From Pyropia yezoensis (taxonomy: Eukaryota > Rhodophyta > Bangiophyceae > Bangiales > Bangiaceae), in NCBI GenBank assembly GCA_009829735.1, contig CM020618.1, positions 18,647,346-18,711,345 on the forward strand: 64,000 nucleotides of DNA. Reading direction: 5' to 3'. Below are positions 52,845-64,000 of the stretch, piece after piece; the stretch's first letter is position 1; each line of letters starts with the position of its first letter. Both the position numbers and the translations under genes were made by a program. A model generated the notes under the pieces. It searched no databases, was not told the DNA's origin, and saw nothing but the letters and a program-made list of their open reading frames with translations.

Positions 52845-53428
52845 TATCCCCCCCTTAGATTCGGCCCGTCCTCGGGTCGTTTGCATTCGGCTTTCCGAAT
52901 GTAAGCATGTCGCGCGACCATTTACCAGTCGGTTGGGGCTTCACGCCCTTTCGCGGCCAACACCCCTTTTTGGGGCTGATTGAGGGGGGTGTCCCCCTTG
53001 GTGTGGCGCGTACGCGGTCCGTTTTCCGGACCGTTGAGCTCCCGATGCGGGTTTGACTCACGACCCCTTTCCGGGGTGTGGTGCAAGTGGATCCGCCACC
53101 AGGCGTCTGGTGGTAGGGAAGCCCCTCTCGAGTTAACGAGTGAGTGGGGGCGGGAGCTGCCCGCTTTTCGCGGGGGCGGTTTCGGGGTGACCCCCTCCTG
53201 AATACCCCGTCCGGGGGTGTGGCCCAGGCCCGCCCAGGTGCCTGGGTGGAGCGCTCTCGTAGCCCCGTGGGGCGCGGGTTGACCCGCGCGCCTGCTTTGC
53301 TCCTCGTGGGGGTTTGTGTTCATTAGCGCGGGTGCCCTCGCTTCCCTGGCTCGTCCCGGTTTTCCCACCGTACCGGATCGTAGCCGGCGACGGCTCGTTG
53401 GCACGGGGGACCTCTGCTACCCGTTATC
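52845..53428 (+). other. leader of element B
   Basis: Noncoding sequence conserved with 33473-34050. Pyrimidine-rich tatccccccc follows the LTR directly; no clear tRNA-primer site of the usual tgg type is visible next to the LTR. Several short hairpin-forming repeats (ccgccaccaggcgtctggtgg at 53092) suggest RNA structure. Confidence 0.6.
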
Positions 53429-55955
53429 ATGTCTGACCCCCAGGTACCCGGGGACGAGGACGACCTCCTGGTTGAGGCGGAGATGGAGGTCAACGTGCCT
53501 GTCGGTCGTACTGCGGCCGAGTGTTACATGGCGAGCTCGTAGGAAGACGACGAGCCGTTGGCCGTCCGATTGTCGGCCGGAGGATTGTCGTCTGTCTGCA
53601 GCGGCACGACGGCGCCGTCGGTCGGCGTTCGACCGCGCGTGGCGGCTTCTCCCCCTTCTCTTCCGGCTGCCCGGATGGGGCCCGGTGCCGGTGCTGGCTC
53701 GGCGGTATCTCGAGATGGTCCGCTAAGCGGCGGAGGCGACGATTCCTTGCCGGCTCCGGTGGGGCAAGGGCGTCCGGGTGTCCGGTCGGTGCTTTCCCAA
53801 GACGGGGCGGGCGTTGACGTGAGTGGTGGTGGCGGCGCCCCGCCCGATGTGGCGGGTCAAGATGGTGCGGGTGCCCGCACGGCCGGTGCTCCGGCCCCGG
53901 AGGTGGTTCAAGTGCCTTCTCCGTCCGAGGCGGGGGCGACGTCGACGGGTGGTGACGCCGACGGTGTGCTACCCGCGGTGCCGCGGACGCTAAGCGGTCA
54001 AGACGTTCCTTCCCCGACGACGGTCGACTCCGGGAGTTACTCCGGGCGGGTTCCCGCCCTTCTTCTTCCCCCTCGACCCCGCGCTCCTGCGCCGGTGCAT
54101 CTACCCGTTGGGCTTCCGCCGGCGCCGGCGCTTCTTCCTGGGCCTGCCCGGGTTGCCCCGCTGGGTGGCCGTGTCGGCTTGGTTGGTGGCGGCGTCGCCT
54201 CTGCGGGTGGCGGCGCCGCTTCCGCGAGTGGCGGCGATGCCTCTACGGTGGGACACCCCCCGTTGTTGGTCTCCGAGTTGGTGGCTCGGGTGCGCAGCTT
54301 GACTGTTCAAGAAGCCATGGACTCTGATGGTCGGATGTGGGTGGGCTTTCACCCGTCTGGTCACCGTGGAGGTACCTCCCGTCCAGTCCCGTTGGACCCC
54401 TGTTGGGAGCGGGAGTTGGCTCGGTTTACTTCCCAGACTGACGCGGTTCGCGTCGAGCATCATTGGATACTCAGTCAGCCGGACGGCCGGTATGCTGAGC
54501 TCTGGCGCGCCCGGGTCGGGCGGCCTGAGGCTACCCTCCACCCCGCCTTTGGGGTGTGCGACTTGGCTGCCCCCGCGCTGCCGCGGGAGGTGGATTACCC
54601 TGCGGGTGCCCGCGGGGTGGCTGCTACCCAGACCCCTGTGGCCTTCGGGCAGCTCGTGCCAGGGACCAACCGGTATCCCGGTTTGGAGTACTACCCGGGG
54701 GATCCCCCGTATCTGTGGCTGACGCAGCCCTTCCCGACCATGGCTGGGCTGAAGTCAGCATCCAGCTGGCGTCGCAACCATGGTGTCATGGCGGACCCTT
54801 TCCGCACAAATAAAACGTGCGCGTTGCAGACCGGTAACGGTCGAGCCCCGGTGTACACTCTGTTGCGCCCACCAGGGTGGCAAAAGGGACGGAATCCGCC
54901 CCCCGACTTTCCGGTTTGACACCGGTCTCTGCCTGCGCTACTTGGGCAGTGTGTTGGACGCTTGGCCCACGCATGCGCTGCAGGGTGTCTTCACCCTGGA
55001 GGTTACCCTCGGGCAGGTCTCTTCCTTCCTGCTGTCGGCCCGCCGACAGGGCCGGTTATTCCATCTTCCGACGGGTGTCCGTCGTCACTTTGGGGAGCTA
55101 GGCGTTGCCGCCATTGCTGCTGGGACGGGTTTAACCCGTGAGCTGACTGCGCGCGTGGCCGTTCACGATGCCGTGAACTGGTCGGCGGCAGCGACCTTGC
55201 CCCCGTTCCGTGACGCGCAACCGGGAACTCTCCCGTTGCCTCGTCACTCGCTGCCTATCCGCCGAGTTACGTCGGGTGAGGATGGTTACCAAGGGTGGGC
55301 GTCCACCGAGTCGGTTCCCGGCCTGTGTATTCCCGTGGGTCTGCCTGACCCTCTCCAGGTTGGAACCCCCTGGTTCGGTAACCCGACACCTATGGCGATG
55401 GGTCGCCGTCGCCGTGAGTGGGACTCCACTGGTGGGGGCCGCAAGACGTATCGTCGTCGTGGGGAGTTCCACTGGACTCCCGGTGGGCGCTCTATCCAGG
55501 AGTCTGGTCCTCCTTCACGGTTGCATCGTGCTCCTTACCAGGTACCGCCGGCTCCGGCGGTGGTTGTGTCCCCTCCTCCGGCTGTGGCTCCGGTCCCTCC
55601 GGTTGTTCCGGTGGCTTCGACGGCTCCCGTCATTCCCGACGGGGGTCCCCGTTTGTGATATGAGGGCGTAACCGCCCTTATCTCTCTTGAGTTGACGGAG
55701 GCGCCCCCGGTTAGCTGGGGGGATATCCCTCCAGGTGCTGCGCTGGTAGGTACTGCGCGTTGCTTCGGCTGGGTGCTCACTCGCCTCCAGATGACTCTGG
55801 ATGCTGTAGAGGCTGGTGACTGCACTCTGGTGAGTCTTTGCACTGAGTTGACTCACGCGCTCAACCGGCGTGAGATAGCCGATCGTTTGAGCGCGAAAGT
55901 GTACGCGACGTCGCGTGACTGGCCCCCTACTACTGATGAGGGTAAACCCTTCTGA
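53429..55955 (+). pseudogene. extra ORF upstream of gag in element B, unknown function
   Basis: About 840 codons. The ATG at 53429 (MSDPQVPGDEDDLLVEAEME) is conserved in fragment A. An in-frame TAG lies at 53540. The middle is Ala/Gly/Pro/Val-rich, then a more structured part (LDPCWERELARFTSQTDAVR, GLEYYPGDPPYLWLTQPFPT). The frame breaks in a C run near 54899 and continues (CLRYLGSVLDAWPTHALQG, FGELGVAAIAAGTGLTREL) to a TGA at 55656 and, in the same frame, on to 55955 (TEAPPVSWGDIPPGAALVGT). No gag, protease or envelope feature is recognised: no Cys-His knuckle, no hydrophobic fusion or membrane segment. Standard Ty3 elements have gag first, so this is an added gene or a separate element. Confidence 0.55.
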
Positions 55956-57430
55956 TTGGTGTGGGTGTGAGAGTGAGGGACCCGGTGACCCTGATGGTGG
56001 CCGGGTATTAGTGAGTATAAACTCATCCCCTTCGGGGGCATTGCTTGCCTCTGTTGGTTGCCCTGGGGAGTACCCCTTCTGGCTCAGTAGTGCCTTGCCT
56101 CTCGTCCACCTTCTTCCGGTTGGTAAATGCTGGGGGGATGTCGTCCTCCCTTACTCTGCGTCTTGGCTTGGGGAGGACATCCTCCGGTGTAAGCCCCCTG
56201 GTTACTTCGATATTATCGGAGTTATCCTTTGCTTTTAAGTCAACTTATTAAGGTTCAGGCGTACTTAGTTACCTAAGCTTGGCTGGATTTAGTATCTTAA
56301 GTCTCATTTTGACTTAGTAACCTCAGTCCGATTTTGACTTAGTAACCTATGTCTGCCATACCCATGTCACACCCTACTTAGAAGGTCTAAGCCCCACCCC
56401 CCAACATCCGAAGTTGGTGTTGGTTGGGTTGTTACAGTAGGCGACGTCGCCTCATGTAAGGCATGAGGAGTTGGCGGGATATATTCGCCGCCTGTTCCCA
56501 GGTGGGTCAGTCGTAAGCGACCCACATTACCTTGACGTACCAGGGTTCTGGTAGGTCTGGGTCGGTATGTCCTGTGGGAGATTGGGCCGGATTTCGGTAC
56601 CAATACTCGGGAGATTCGGGTCAAGTAGACTCGAACGGAAGTCGAAATTCACCCGACACACGATGGTGAGACTTTTGACTACTGGACGGAAATTCGACTA
56701 GGTCTTCCGATATACTAGAGCAGGGTAATGCTGCTGGTATTTGTCTCTTGGGATTTTTGCACGGGAGCCAGAAGGGTTTTTACGCTTTGAGTGCTTTGCG
56801 TGTGGCATGATCTGATTGGTTTGTTTGAGTGTTCATTTTCTGATTGTTTTGAGGGGGTTGCGTGAGCGTGTGAGGAGGGTTGATAAGGAGGGACAGCAAG
56901 GCGGGGAGAGCCCACCTTGGCTGGCCAAGCAAGTAAACACCGTCTGGCTCCGACACATCTTGTTCGTGCCTTGGTGAGTGGACCCGCTCACCACACGCAA
57001 GTCGCGTGTTCGGCGGTCTGGACGTGCTTGCTTCCGGTGTCCCAAGTTGGGATATCGGTAGTTCTCCCTCTTCCTTCCCTAACTCAAGGTTGGTGGTTGG
57101 GAGTACTGCTACAGTTGGTGGATCAGCGGGGGAGAGGATATCGACTTTGGTACCTCCCTTGACCGGAGACGGGACCAAGTTGGCCCATCTCCCCCTTCGG
57201 CACCGAGACTTCCGGTGACACCATCGACTCGCCTACGTTCCTAGCGTTCGCTGGGTGACGAGGTTGGCCACCGTGAGTCTTGGTGGGAGACCCGGAGTTT
57301 CGGGAAACCTCACCGCCTTCCTTGAGGCAGGTGGAGGGGTGGAATGTGCTTTGGGAACTCCCTAGCTGACGATCCCCGACTCTGGACACCGTTTGGTCGT
57401 TTTGGTTGACTCCACGTGATTCTTGTGGAG
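55956..57430. other. noncoding spacer with short repeats
   Basis: No ORF is supported. AT-richer than its surroundings. A unit of about 24 bp (ttttgacttagtaacct) repeats at about 56308 and 56332, with a related ttagttacctaag at 56264. It could contain an LTR or leader of a second element, but no duplicate was found. Confidence 0.5.
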
Positions 57431-59194
57431 ATGGCTGGCGAGGAACACCCCCCCATTGCGCCGAGTGTACCTGGGGAGGGGGAGCGTAGTCCTCCCCCGA
57501 CGGGCGGAGTACCACCCAGGCCGGGCAGTGAGGATGTGGTGGGTCCAGAGGTTGGACCCCGACGGCGGTCGGCCAGGTTCCTTCCCAGGCCGTCACCGGA
57601 AGAGACGGGCGGAGTTCGCCCTTCTCCGGTGGGAGCGCCGAGCCAGTGTCAGGCTCCGGCAACCTCTTCGGGGAGTGACGACACTCACTCCGGCATGGGA
57701 CCGCCGACCGGCAGAGGTGACGGGACGGAGAGTTCCGTACCCCGGGTTGGTGGGTCCGCGCCACGACTGGTGCCGGAAGGATCAGGTGGGAGCTCGAGTC
57801 AAGCTCCACCTGGATCATCCGGTGTCATGGATGATTCGGCGATGACCGCCATCGCACAAGTCGTGCGAGAGGAGGTGGGGAAGGCGTTGAAGGGGAATAC
57901 CCCTCCGCCTGAGCAGGCCTCGAGGCGGCAGAAGCGACGGGAGATTCGATGTACTCTCCGTCGATTGGTGGACTCGGAGTCTGAGTCCTCCGCAAGTGGT
58001 AATTCGGGTGAAGAAGATCTTACCCGACGGGTTCGTGTGACTCAAACGGACCGTCATGGGACTAGAGTCGTCCCAGGAAAGATAGTGGTGAATAATCCAT
58101 TGTTCAAGGATATCTTCGACTGTGAGACATATGGGTTGGTCAACAAGTCGTTGACCTACTCGAATAGTCGGGCTCGTACCCTGGGTCGGCGCAACAAGCA
58201 CGTTGCGCAATCCTTCGGGGTCCGTTCAGAGTGGGACGGGACTCCACCCCTGAAGGTCTTCCAGTTTTTGCGGAAGTTCGCAAAAGCCTGCGATGACAAT
58301 GATGTCTCTGAAGCTGAAGCGTTTTTCATGCTTCAGGACTTCACCAAGGAGCCACTCCGCTCCGAGGTGATGAACGTCATGCCAAGTCGGCATGGTGGGA
58401 ATCCGGGTGAGGTGACCTCCTACCTGGAGTTGGTTAATTGAATCCTTCGTCTTCACGCAGACGAGGCTTCCTTGGCTATGCAGGTTGAAGAATTCAATCG
58501 CGCCACCCAGAGTAAGGGTGAAGAGGAACGGGAATTCGCTGAACGACTCCGTCAGCTGAATGTCCTCTGTGGATTTCTATATTCCCAAGGAGTCATTGAG
58601 GGACGCTTTGTGGAGGGAGTCCACCGAGCAGCTCGAGCGACTGTGCGAGGGCGTAATACTTCGACCATGACTCTGGCGGAGTTGGCACGCATCGCCCAGA
58701 CTAAGGTTGATGAGTACCGCTGGCTCGTGTCCGAGCAGCGAAAGGAACGAGAGAAAGAAGCTAAGGGAGTGGAAGAAAGTCGCTTCCGCAGACCTGCAAG
58801 GGTGCCTTCTTACACGCGGACGTACCCTACAGTACCTTCGTCCTCAACTCGAGAAACGGAAGGTATGGTGACCGCTATCCCTGATAAGTCACAGGGAAAA
58901 GCGGGGCCATCGGCGTCAATGAGTGATCGGCCGTGTTGGCAGTGTTCCAAGTCGGGACACTGGGCAGCCCAATGCCCCACTCTGGATGTTCGACTGAGAG
59001 CCCTGTTGGCTCGTACCGGGAAGCTCGGTATTTCGAGGACTGATTCGGATACCCGGCCGCGCACCACACGGGTGACGGCCATGACTCAACCTAAGTCAGA
59101 GGGTGAGTCCACGCTGGAGAAGGGGGAAGCCGCCTCCCCTAGCTCAAGTGATGAGGGCACTCCGTCATCCGAGTCGGATGAGGGAAACGCCTAG
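57431..59194 (+). pseudogene. gag with CCHC zinc knuckle (element B)
   Basis: Capsid/nucleocapsid polyprotein. The ATG at 57431 starts a Pro/Gly/Ser-rich region, then a capsid-like helical part (VFQFLRKFAKACDDNDVSEA, EAFFMLQDFTKEPLRSEVM). TGA at 58439 interrupts, and the same frame continues (LRLHADEASLAMQVEEFNRA). A CCHC knuckle CWQCSKSGHWAAQC (about 58936-58977) binds RNA. Trp is a likely ancestral residue at the TGA. It ends at 59194, 39 bp before the protease ATG in another frame. Confidence 0.8.
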
Positions 59195-59232
59195 CCACTG
59201 GGAGTAAGACTGACCCACAGGCTCCAGCGGTA

Positions 59233-60237
59233 ATGAAGCGGTTTGCTTCACGCTCACCGACCCATGGGAGAGTGAAGGTCCTGACTCGCCTTCGAGGGGT
59301 GAGGCCTAGAGACAAGGCCCCTCCTCAGAAGCACGACCCGAGTCGGATTGTGTCAGTGCTGGTAGGGAGTAACTACCAGGTCGCAGCTCGACTCTGGCTG
59401 CAGGATGGATATGAGTTTGCTTCTCGTGTCATAGTCGACACCGGCTCTGCTGCCTCTCTCATCAGGCAAGACTTATTGCCAGAAGGGACGGACGTGAGCC
59501 CCGCCGACTCACCCGAGTGGCGTATGTTTGATGTCAATGGGGGACTCCTCCCCATTGTTGGGTCTATTGCATTGACTGTTTGCATTGGGTTATACCAGAC
59601 GCAGGTGAACTTCGGAGTAGTCTCCAATAGGTCAGTCCCCGTACTCCTGGGAACTGACTATCTGGACCTCCATGTCCCGGCCGTCTGTGGACCGGAAGGG
59701 ATAATCCGAATGCGTAATGGAGAGTCTGTCCCCATATTGCGTAAGGGGAGGGCTGTTTCCCCGACGACTCATCAACCGAGGGAAAACACTCCCAAGGGTG
59801 GAGGCTCGAAGACCCATGTACGAGTATGTAAGGGTACGGTAGTCCCGCCCCGATCAAGGACCTTTGTGCGAGTACGCACACGGTTTCGAGGGAACGGACT
59901 CGTTTCCCCTGTGGATCGAGTCTATTACACTCACCAAGTGCAAGTTGCATGGGGCCCCATGGCCTGTGGGGATAACCAAACCTGGTGGGTAGAGGTCCTC
60001 AACAAGTCAGAGGAACCTCGACGACTCCCCGGAGGCGTGAAGATCGCGTCGATCTCTACCTTTGAGGGGAATGTCGTTGCTGTGACTCAACAGCAATGGA
60101 AGGATATTGGGACGGCAAGTTCTGCCGACCAATCGAGTTCATCGACGGCTAAGTCGCCGACGGTGCATCGGGAGAACATCCCGGAGTGTTTACATGGACG
60201 ACTGGATGAGTTAATCCAGAAGCATCACAAGTTGTGA
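59233..60237 (+). pseudogene. aspartic protease and linker (element B pol)
   Basis: The ATG at 59233 opens the pol frame. The protease active site is VIVDTGSAASLIRQDLL (about 59430-59480), followed by SVPVLLGTDYLDLH, the usual hydrophobic-Gly flap partner. The linker before RT (WWVEVLNKSEEPRRLPGGVK) matches that in element E. It ends at a TGA (60235), with the same frame continuing into RT. Confidence 0.85.
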
Positions 60238-62590
60238 AATGGTGACCTTGGGCTCATCAAGGCCACCGAGCACAGAATCGTGTTGAAACCAGGGGCTAGG
60301 CCAGTTCGCCTGAGTCCCTACCGTATGAGACCAGACTCACGGGAACTCACCCGAGAGCAGGTCCAACGGATGCAAGACATGGGTGTCATTGAGCCTTGCT
60401 CAAGTGAGTGGGCCAGCCCCATAGTCTTGGTGCCCAAGTCAGACGGCACGATGCGGTTTTGCATCAATTATCGTAAGCTAAACGAGCGGACGGTAAGGGA
60501 TAGTTACCCCTTACCCCGTATGGACGATTGCCTCGACTCACTCGGTGAGGCACAGTACTTTTCCACGTTGGACTGCAACGCGGGGTACTGGCAGATACCC
60601 ATCCGCAAGGAGGACAGACACTTGACCACCTTCACGTGTCACTGTGGAGTTTATCAGTGTACACGGCCCACTTAGGGCTTTGCAATGCACCTGCGACTGT
60701 CCAGCGTGCTATTGACTTGATACTTGCCGGAGTCAAGTGGCAGATCGCCCTGGTGTATCTGGACGATATCATTGTGTTCTCCGGGACTGCCGAAGAACAC
60801 CTGTCCCACTTGGACAGAGTGTTTTGTTTACCCTGTTGGGTGAAGCAGGAGTAGCACTCAAACCTGTGAAGTGTCACCTCTTTAGTAATGAGGTGGAGTA
60901 CCTCGGCCATATAGTCCGGCCAGGTCGCATCCTGGTCAATGAGAAGAACCTCATGGCCATCCGTCGGGCGAAGTTCCCCCAGACGCAGACACAACTCAGG
61001 AGCTTCCTGGGCATGCGTAACGTATACAGACGCTTTGTGGCGAACTATGCCAAAGTGTCTGCAGCGTTGAACCACTTGGTAAGTTCCAAGATGCCCAAGC
61101 GCTTGGATGCTCCCAAACCCCCGGAGCAAGAAGCGTTTGATAGGTTGCCAGAGCTCCTCTGCAACCCACCGGTGTTCGCGATCCCCAGACCGGGGGCTCA
61201 CTACATCGCTGATGTGGACGCAAGTTACGACCAACTCGGTTGTTGCTTACTCCAACATCAGCCTTTGGGGGAGTATTTACCCGTTGGCTATTTCAGTAAG
61301 GGACTCTCACCCGCCCAGAAGAACTATTCTGTGACGGAGGTGGAGGGTCTTGGCGTAGTATGGGCAGTCTCCATGCTACGGCCATACATCGAAGGAAGGA
61401 AGTTCCTCATTCGATGTGACCACAAGGCTTTGAAGTGGATACTCACCACTACAGCCTGTACGAATAACCTACTCAATCGATGGCGACTCTGCCTCGCTGA
61501 GTTCGATTATGATGTTGAGTATCGGCCAGGCCCGAAGCATGCGGTTGCGGACGCGTTGTCTCGCATACCGACGTATGGGAAAGACACTTCCCCTATCTCT
61601 GAGGAACTCCCTCATGTGGCAGTGACCACTCGCTCCGGAACTGTCCTCGACCCGAGGATGCCTGGCATGGCCAAGTTATTACCCGTGTCTTTGGATGAGT
61701 TTATCCAGGCACAGGAGACCGACAAACTTTGTCGACGACTCAGGAAGGAGCTCGACCAAGCCCAACCGACTCGGTTCTTCCTGAATGACAACAGCATACT
61801 CTGCCGTATGGGGTATACCCAGGGGGATAAACAAGTCGTCGTCCCCAAGGTGTTACGTAAGGGCATCCTCCAACGGGAGCACTCCTCACCGTTGGGTGGA
61901 CACCCAGGGTCTACGAGGATGTATCAGACCCTACGCAAGAAGTATTATTGGCCATCACTCGTGCCTGATGTGTACGGGTATCTAGCCGCATGCGCGACTT
62001 GCGCAAAGAATAGACTCATGGAGTCCCGGCAGACTTCTTCCATGAGACTCTTTCCTGCGACAGAGCCGTTCGCAGCGATAGCAGTGGACTTACTCGGTCC
62101 ACTACCACGAACACCAGAGGGATATGAGTACCTTCTGGTGATGTGTGATCGCTTTACTAAGCTCACACGGGTATCCCCACTCAAGGATATCACAGCCGTG
62201 GACGTTCTGAGTGAGTCACTCGACGTCTGGGTTGCCAGTTATGGCATCCCCGACTCTATCCTTTCGGATAACGGACCACAGTTTGCGTCCGTCCTGTATC
62301 AGGGAGTCATGAGCATGTTGGGGGTGCAGACGAATTTCGGAACCCCTTACCACCCCCAGACTAATGGGCAGGTGGAACGATTCAACAGGACTCTAGTGCG
62401 CCAGTTGCGTCACTATGTCCATGACCATGTAGTCACATGGGCTCGTTATGCGTCACTACTCGTAACAGCATACAACTCCCAGGTACACAGTAGTACGGGA
62501 GAGGCACCGTTTGCCTTCGTCTGCCCCCGACGACTTCCGTCAGTAGCTGTGGAGCGTCTCACCCAGACTGAGGGTGAGACTTCGACTTAA
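60238..62590 (+). pseudogene. reverse transcriptase, RNase H and integrase (element B pol)
   Basis: Copies element RNA to DNA and integrates it. RT: LKPGARPVRLSPYRMRP (60280), EWASPIVLVPKSDGTMRFCI, SYPLPRMDDCLDSLG, FSTLDCNAGYWQIPI. A frame break near 60665 precedes LGLCNAPATVQRAIDLIL and the catalytic YLDDIIVFSGTAEEHL (about 60755). A second break near 60835 leads to the thumb (VKCHLFSNEVEYLGHIVRPG). RNase H: YIADVDASYDQLGCCLLQ, TEVEGLGVVWAV, RCDHKALKWIL (D, E, D). Integrase: an HHCC region (REHSSPLGGHPG ... CATCAKNR), then the catalytic residues in AVDLLGPLP, LSDNGPQFA and NGQVERFNRTL. A TAA at 62588 ends the frame. Confidence 0.9.
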
Positions 62591-63226
62591 ACACCGAGTC
62601 AGGCGAAAGCCTCTCTACTCCAGAAACTGGAGGAGATGATACCCCTTGTCCGGGCTACTATGGAGAAGGCCCAAGCTCGTTACAAGAGGTACTTCGATGT
62701 CCGAGTCAGACATCGTCGCGATCCGCTCCGAGTTGGAGATTGGATTTATGTCAACTCCAACGACAATAAGGGAGGGAAATTGGTCTTCAAAACTCTGGGA
62801 CCATATCACATCCTTAAGACGGATGGACGGCGGTTAACCATCGAGAGTGATGATGGTATCCGGACGATAAATGGGAATCACGCGACTCGCGCACCCGAAC
62901 CCCCAGAGGGAGATCCCGCTTGGGAAAGGGCCTTGCAAGCATGGAAAGTCCCATCCTTGCCGACCTCCTCCAATAAACCGTTGGAGGCGGTGTTCGACAA
63001 GTTTGTCGGACACGGATACGATGAGTCGGGGCGACTCATGCTCCGAGTCAGGTGGTTCGGGTATGGACCAACTTCCGACACATGGGAGTTTGTAGAGGAC
63101 CTACCAGTAGAGAAGGTCCGTAGATACTGCCAGGCTGCGGGCATATCTATACGCCGACGTAGCACTCATACGTCGGGGAATGAAGCCCATGCTCCAAGCC
63201 AGAGCAGAGCGGCAAGCCAACCATGA
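62591..63226 (+). pseudogene. integrase C-terminal region with chromodomain (element B)
   Basis: Same frame as the integrase after the TAA at 62588. GPY/F-like block: RVGDWIYVNSNDNKGGKLVF, KTLGPYHILKTDGR. Chromodomain: VFDKFVGHGYDESGRLMLRV, RWFGYGPTSDTWEFVEDLPV (about 62988-63120). Chromodomains direct integration to particular chromatin, and mark chromoviruses. The Trp/Tyr/Phe positions needed for methyl-lysine binding are only partly conserved. Confidence 0.8.
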
Positions 63227-63350
63227 GTACAAACACATACCATGGTTCTTCAAAGATTCTATACTAACAAAGCCGACTATGGCACAATACAAAACGAGAA
63301 GAACACACACCGCTCTCCTCACAAAAGAACAAGTCGTTCAAACGCTGACT
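63227..63350 (+). other. 3' noncoding region of element B
   Basis: A-rich sequence after the pol stop (aaaacgagaagaacacacac) may include the polypurine tract. The 3' LTR would be expected next, but the downstream sequence does not match the 5' LTR. Confidence 0.35.
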
Positions 63351-63998
63351 CTAGCGTTCCATACGCCCACCCCCACTACTATAGGGACCGCCCGACCACG
63401 AACCCCCAGGGTCGTAGGCCGGTAGCGGAGGGGCGTAACCCACTCGGGAGGGCCCCGGAGTGGAAGCACTGGGAGGGGCCCGCCGACTCGCGGACCCATC
63501 CCCGTCGTAAGAAAGATGTCCGGAGGTACTCCCTCCGTGACGCGGAAGCTGCTGCTGAGTCGACAGCAGCTGTTGGACAAACTCGTGTCCAACCGCGAGG
63601 CGAGTGACCTCAGCTGCCAATGACTGTCGCGTCGTGGCTGAGTCGCCCGACGCGAGAAAGTGACTGACACGCCGGGTGACCCAAGCCTGCCTGTCAAAGG
63701 CAGGCCACGAGTGAGGCCTCCACCGTGGCGTCATACATGATGCCTCCCAAGTTGGGAATCATCTCGCCGACGCCGCGCGCGATCGGCATGGGTACCGGAG
63801 TTCGGACCCGTAGCGAACCCAACGCCACGTCGGGGAAGGGCTCGAGGAACTGGAAGGGTGGAGCCTGAGTCGGCTCCACACCCCCCGAGGTCGGAGTCGC
63901 GACCCGCGGGGAAGACGTCGGCACAGCTCGCCCGCGGCTTCGAGGGGCTCCTCGATGAGCACCGCGACGAGTCGTCGCCGATGACGACGCCCACCCAA
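63351..63998 (-). CDS. partial ORF at the window edge, possibly gag-like
   Basis: Two minus-strand frames appear joined by a frame break near 63720. The upstream one (63924-63694) reads FQFLEPFPDVALGSLRVRTP and MIPNLGGIMYDATVE. The downstream one (63734-63351) reads AEVTRLAVGHEFVQQLLSTQ and then a Ser/Gly/Pro-rich tail ending GGGRMER. It runs toward or past the window end. It resembles a retroelement capsid in general form, but no domain is recognised. Confidence 0.3.
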
Positions 63999-64000
63999 AG

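Larger units (their letters stand above)
52484..63226 (+). mobile_element. Ty3/gypsy chromovirus-type retrotransposon B (decayed), 3' LTR not seen
   Basis: Order: LTR, leader, extra ORF (53429-55955), noncoding spacer (55956-57430), gag (57431-59194), protease, RT, RNase H and integrase (59233-62590), then a chromodomain extension to 63226. This is the classic Ty3 pol order with integrase after RNase H. Nonsense changes and frame breaks are present in every gene. That the LTR, extra ORF and gag-pol form one element is inferred from continuity and from fragment A, which shares LTR, leader and ORF start; a nested arrangement of two elements, with a boundary in 55956-57430, remains possible. Confidence 0.7.

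Noticed and set aside
56255..56350. Short repeats considered as a CRISPR-like array
   Set aside because: Only two or three imperfect units without spacers of constant size, in a eukaryotic retroelement.

Overview
This is a nuclear segment of a GC-rich photosynthetic eukaryote. Host proteins are rich in Ala, Gly, Pro and Arg, homopolymer G/C tracts are common, and at least two genes show spliceosomal introns with GT-AG borders (57-161 nt). Two genes encode enzymes with plastid-type N-terminal extensions (a NhaD-type antiporter and a PfkB kinase). This composition fits a bangiophyte red alga (Porphyra/Pyropia-like) best, but that is an inference; other GC-rich algae are not excluded.

Host-gene region, about 2.3-21 kb: a helical-repeat (PPR-like) protein with a frame break (2339-4884, +); a plastid-type NhaD Na+/H+ antiporter (5468-7450, -); a broken LRR/F-box-like gene (7862-9600, +); a MINDY-type deubiquitinase with a very large insertion (9888-12053, -); a hypothetical gene starting at 12435 (+); a small secreted Cys-rich protein (13631-14026, -); a PfkB sugar kinase (15100-16575, -); and a C2H2 zinc-finger gene (18731-19332, -). 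A UTP11 ribosome-biogenesis gene lies at 29491-30415 (-), with two frame breaks. Gene order is compact, mostly in convergent or divergent pairs.

Mobile region, 22-64 kb: a 7.1-kb En/Spm (CACTA-superfamily) DNA transposon (22289-29418) carries a nonsense-riddled tnp2-like transposase, a second Pro/Ala-rich ORF with an exact 96-bp tandem repeat, and a nested solo LTR with a perfect 5-bp target duplication. A Pro-rich ORF that looks paralogous to the second ORF sits at 31372-33100 (-). Ty3/gypsy LTR elements occur three times: a 5' fragment (33111-34260, +), a decayed pol (35788-39270, -) and a long element (52484-63226, +) with gag, protease, RT, RNase H, integrase and chromodomain, plus an unusual extra ORF upstream of gag. 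A 943-bp foldback element with a TA target duplication lies at 45484-46426. Between 46.9 and 51.9 kb, a SAP-domain protein and a second ORF face a tyrosine-recombinase gene with introns, a layout suggesting a Crypton-like or other tyrosine-recombinase mobile element. The stretch 39.4-45.4 kb is extremely GC-rich, with several weak hypothetical ORFs.

No rRNA, tRNA, CRISPR or prokaryotic operon features were seen. Many apparent long ORFs are shadows caused by the composition: stop codons are rare in every frame.
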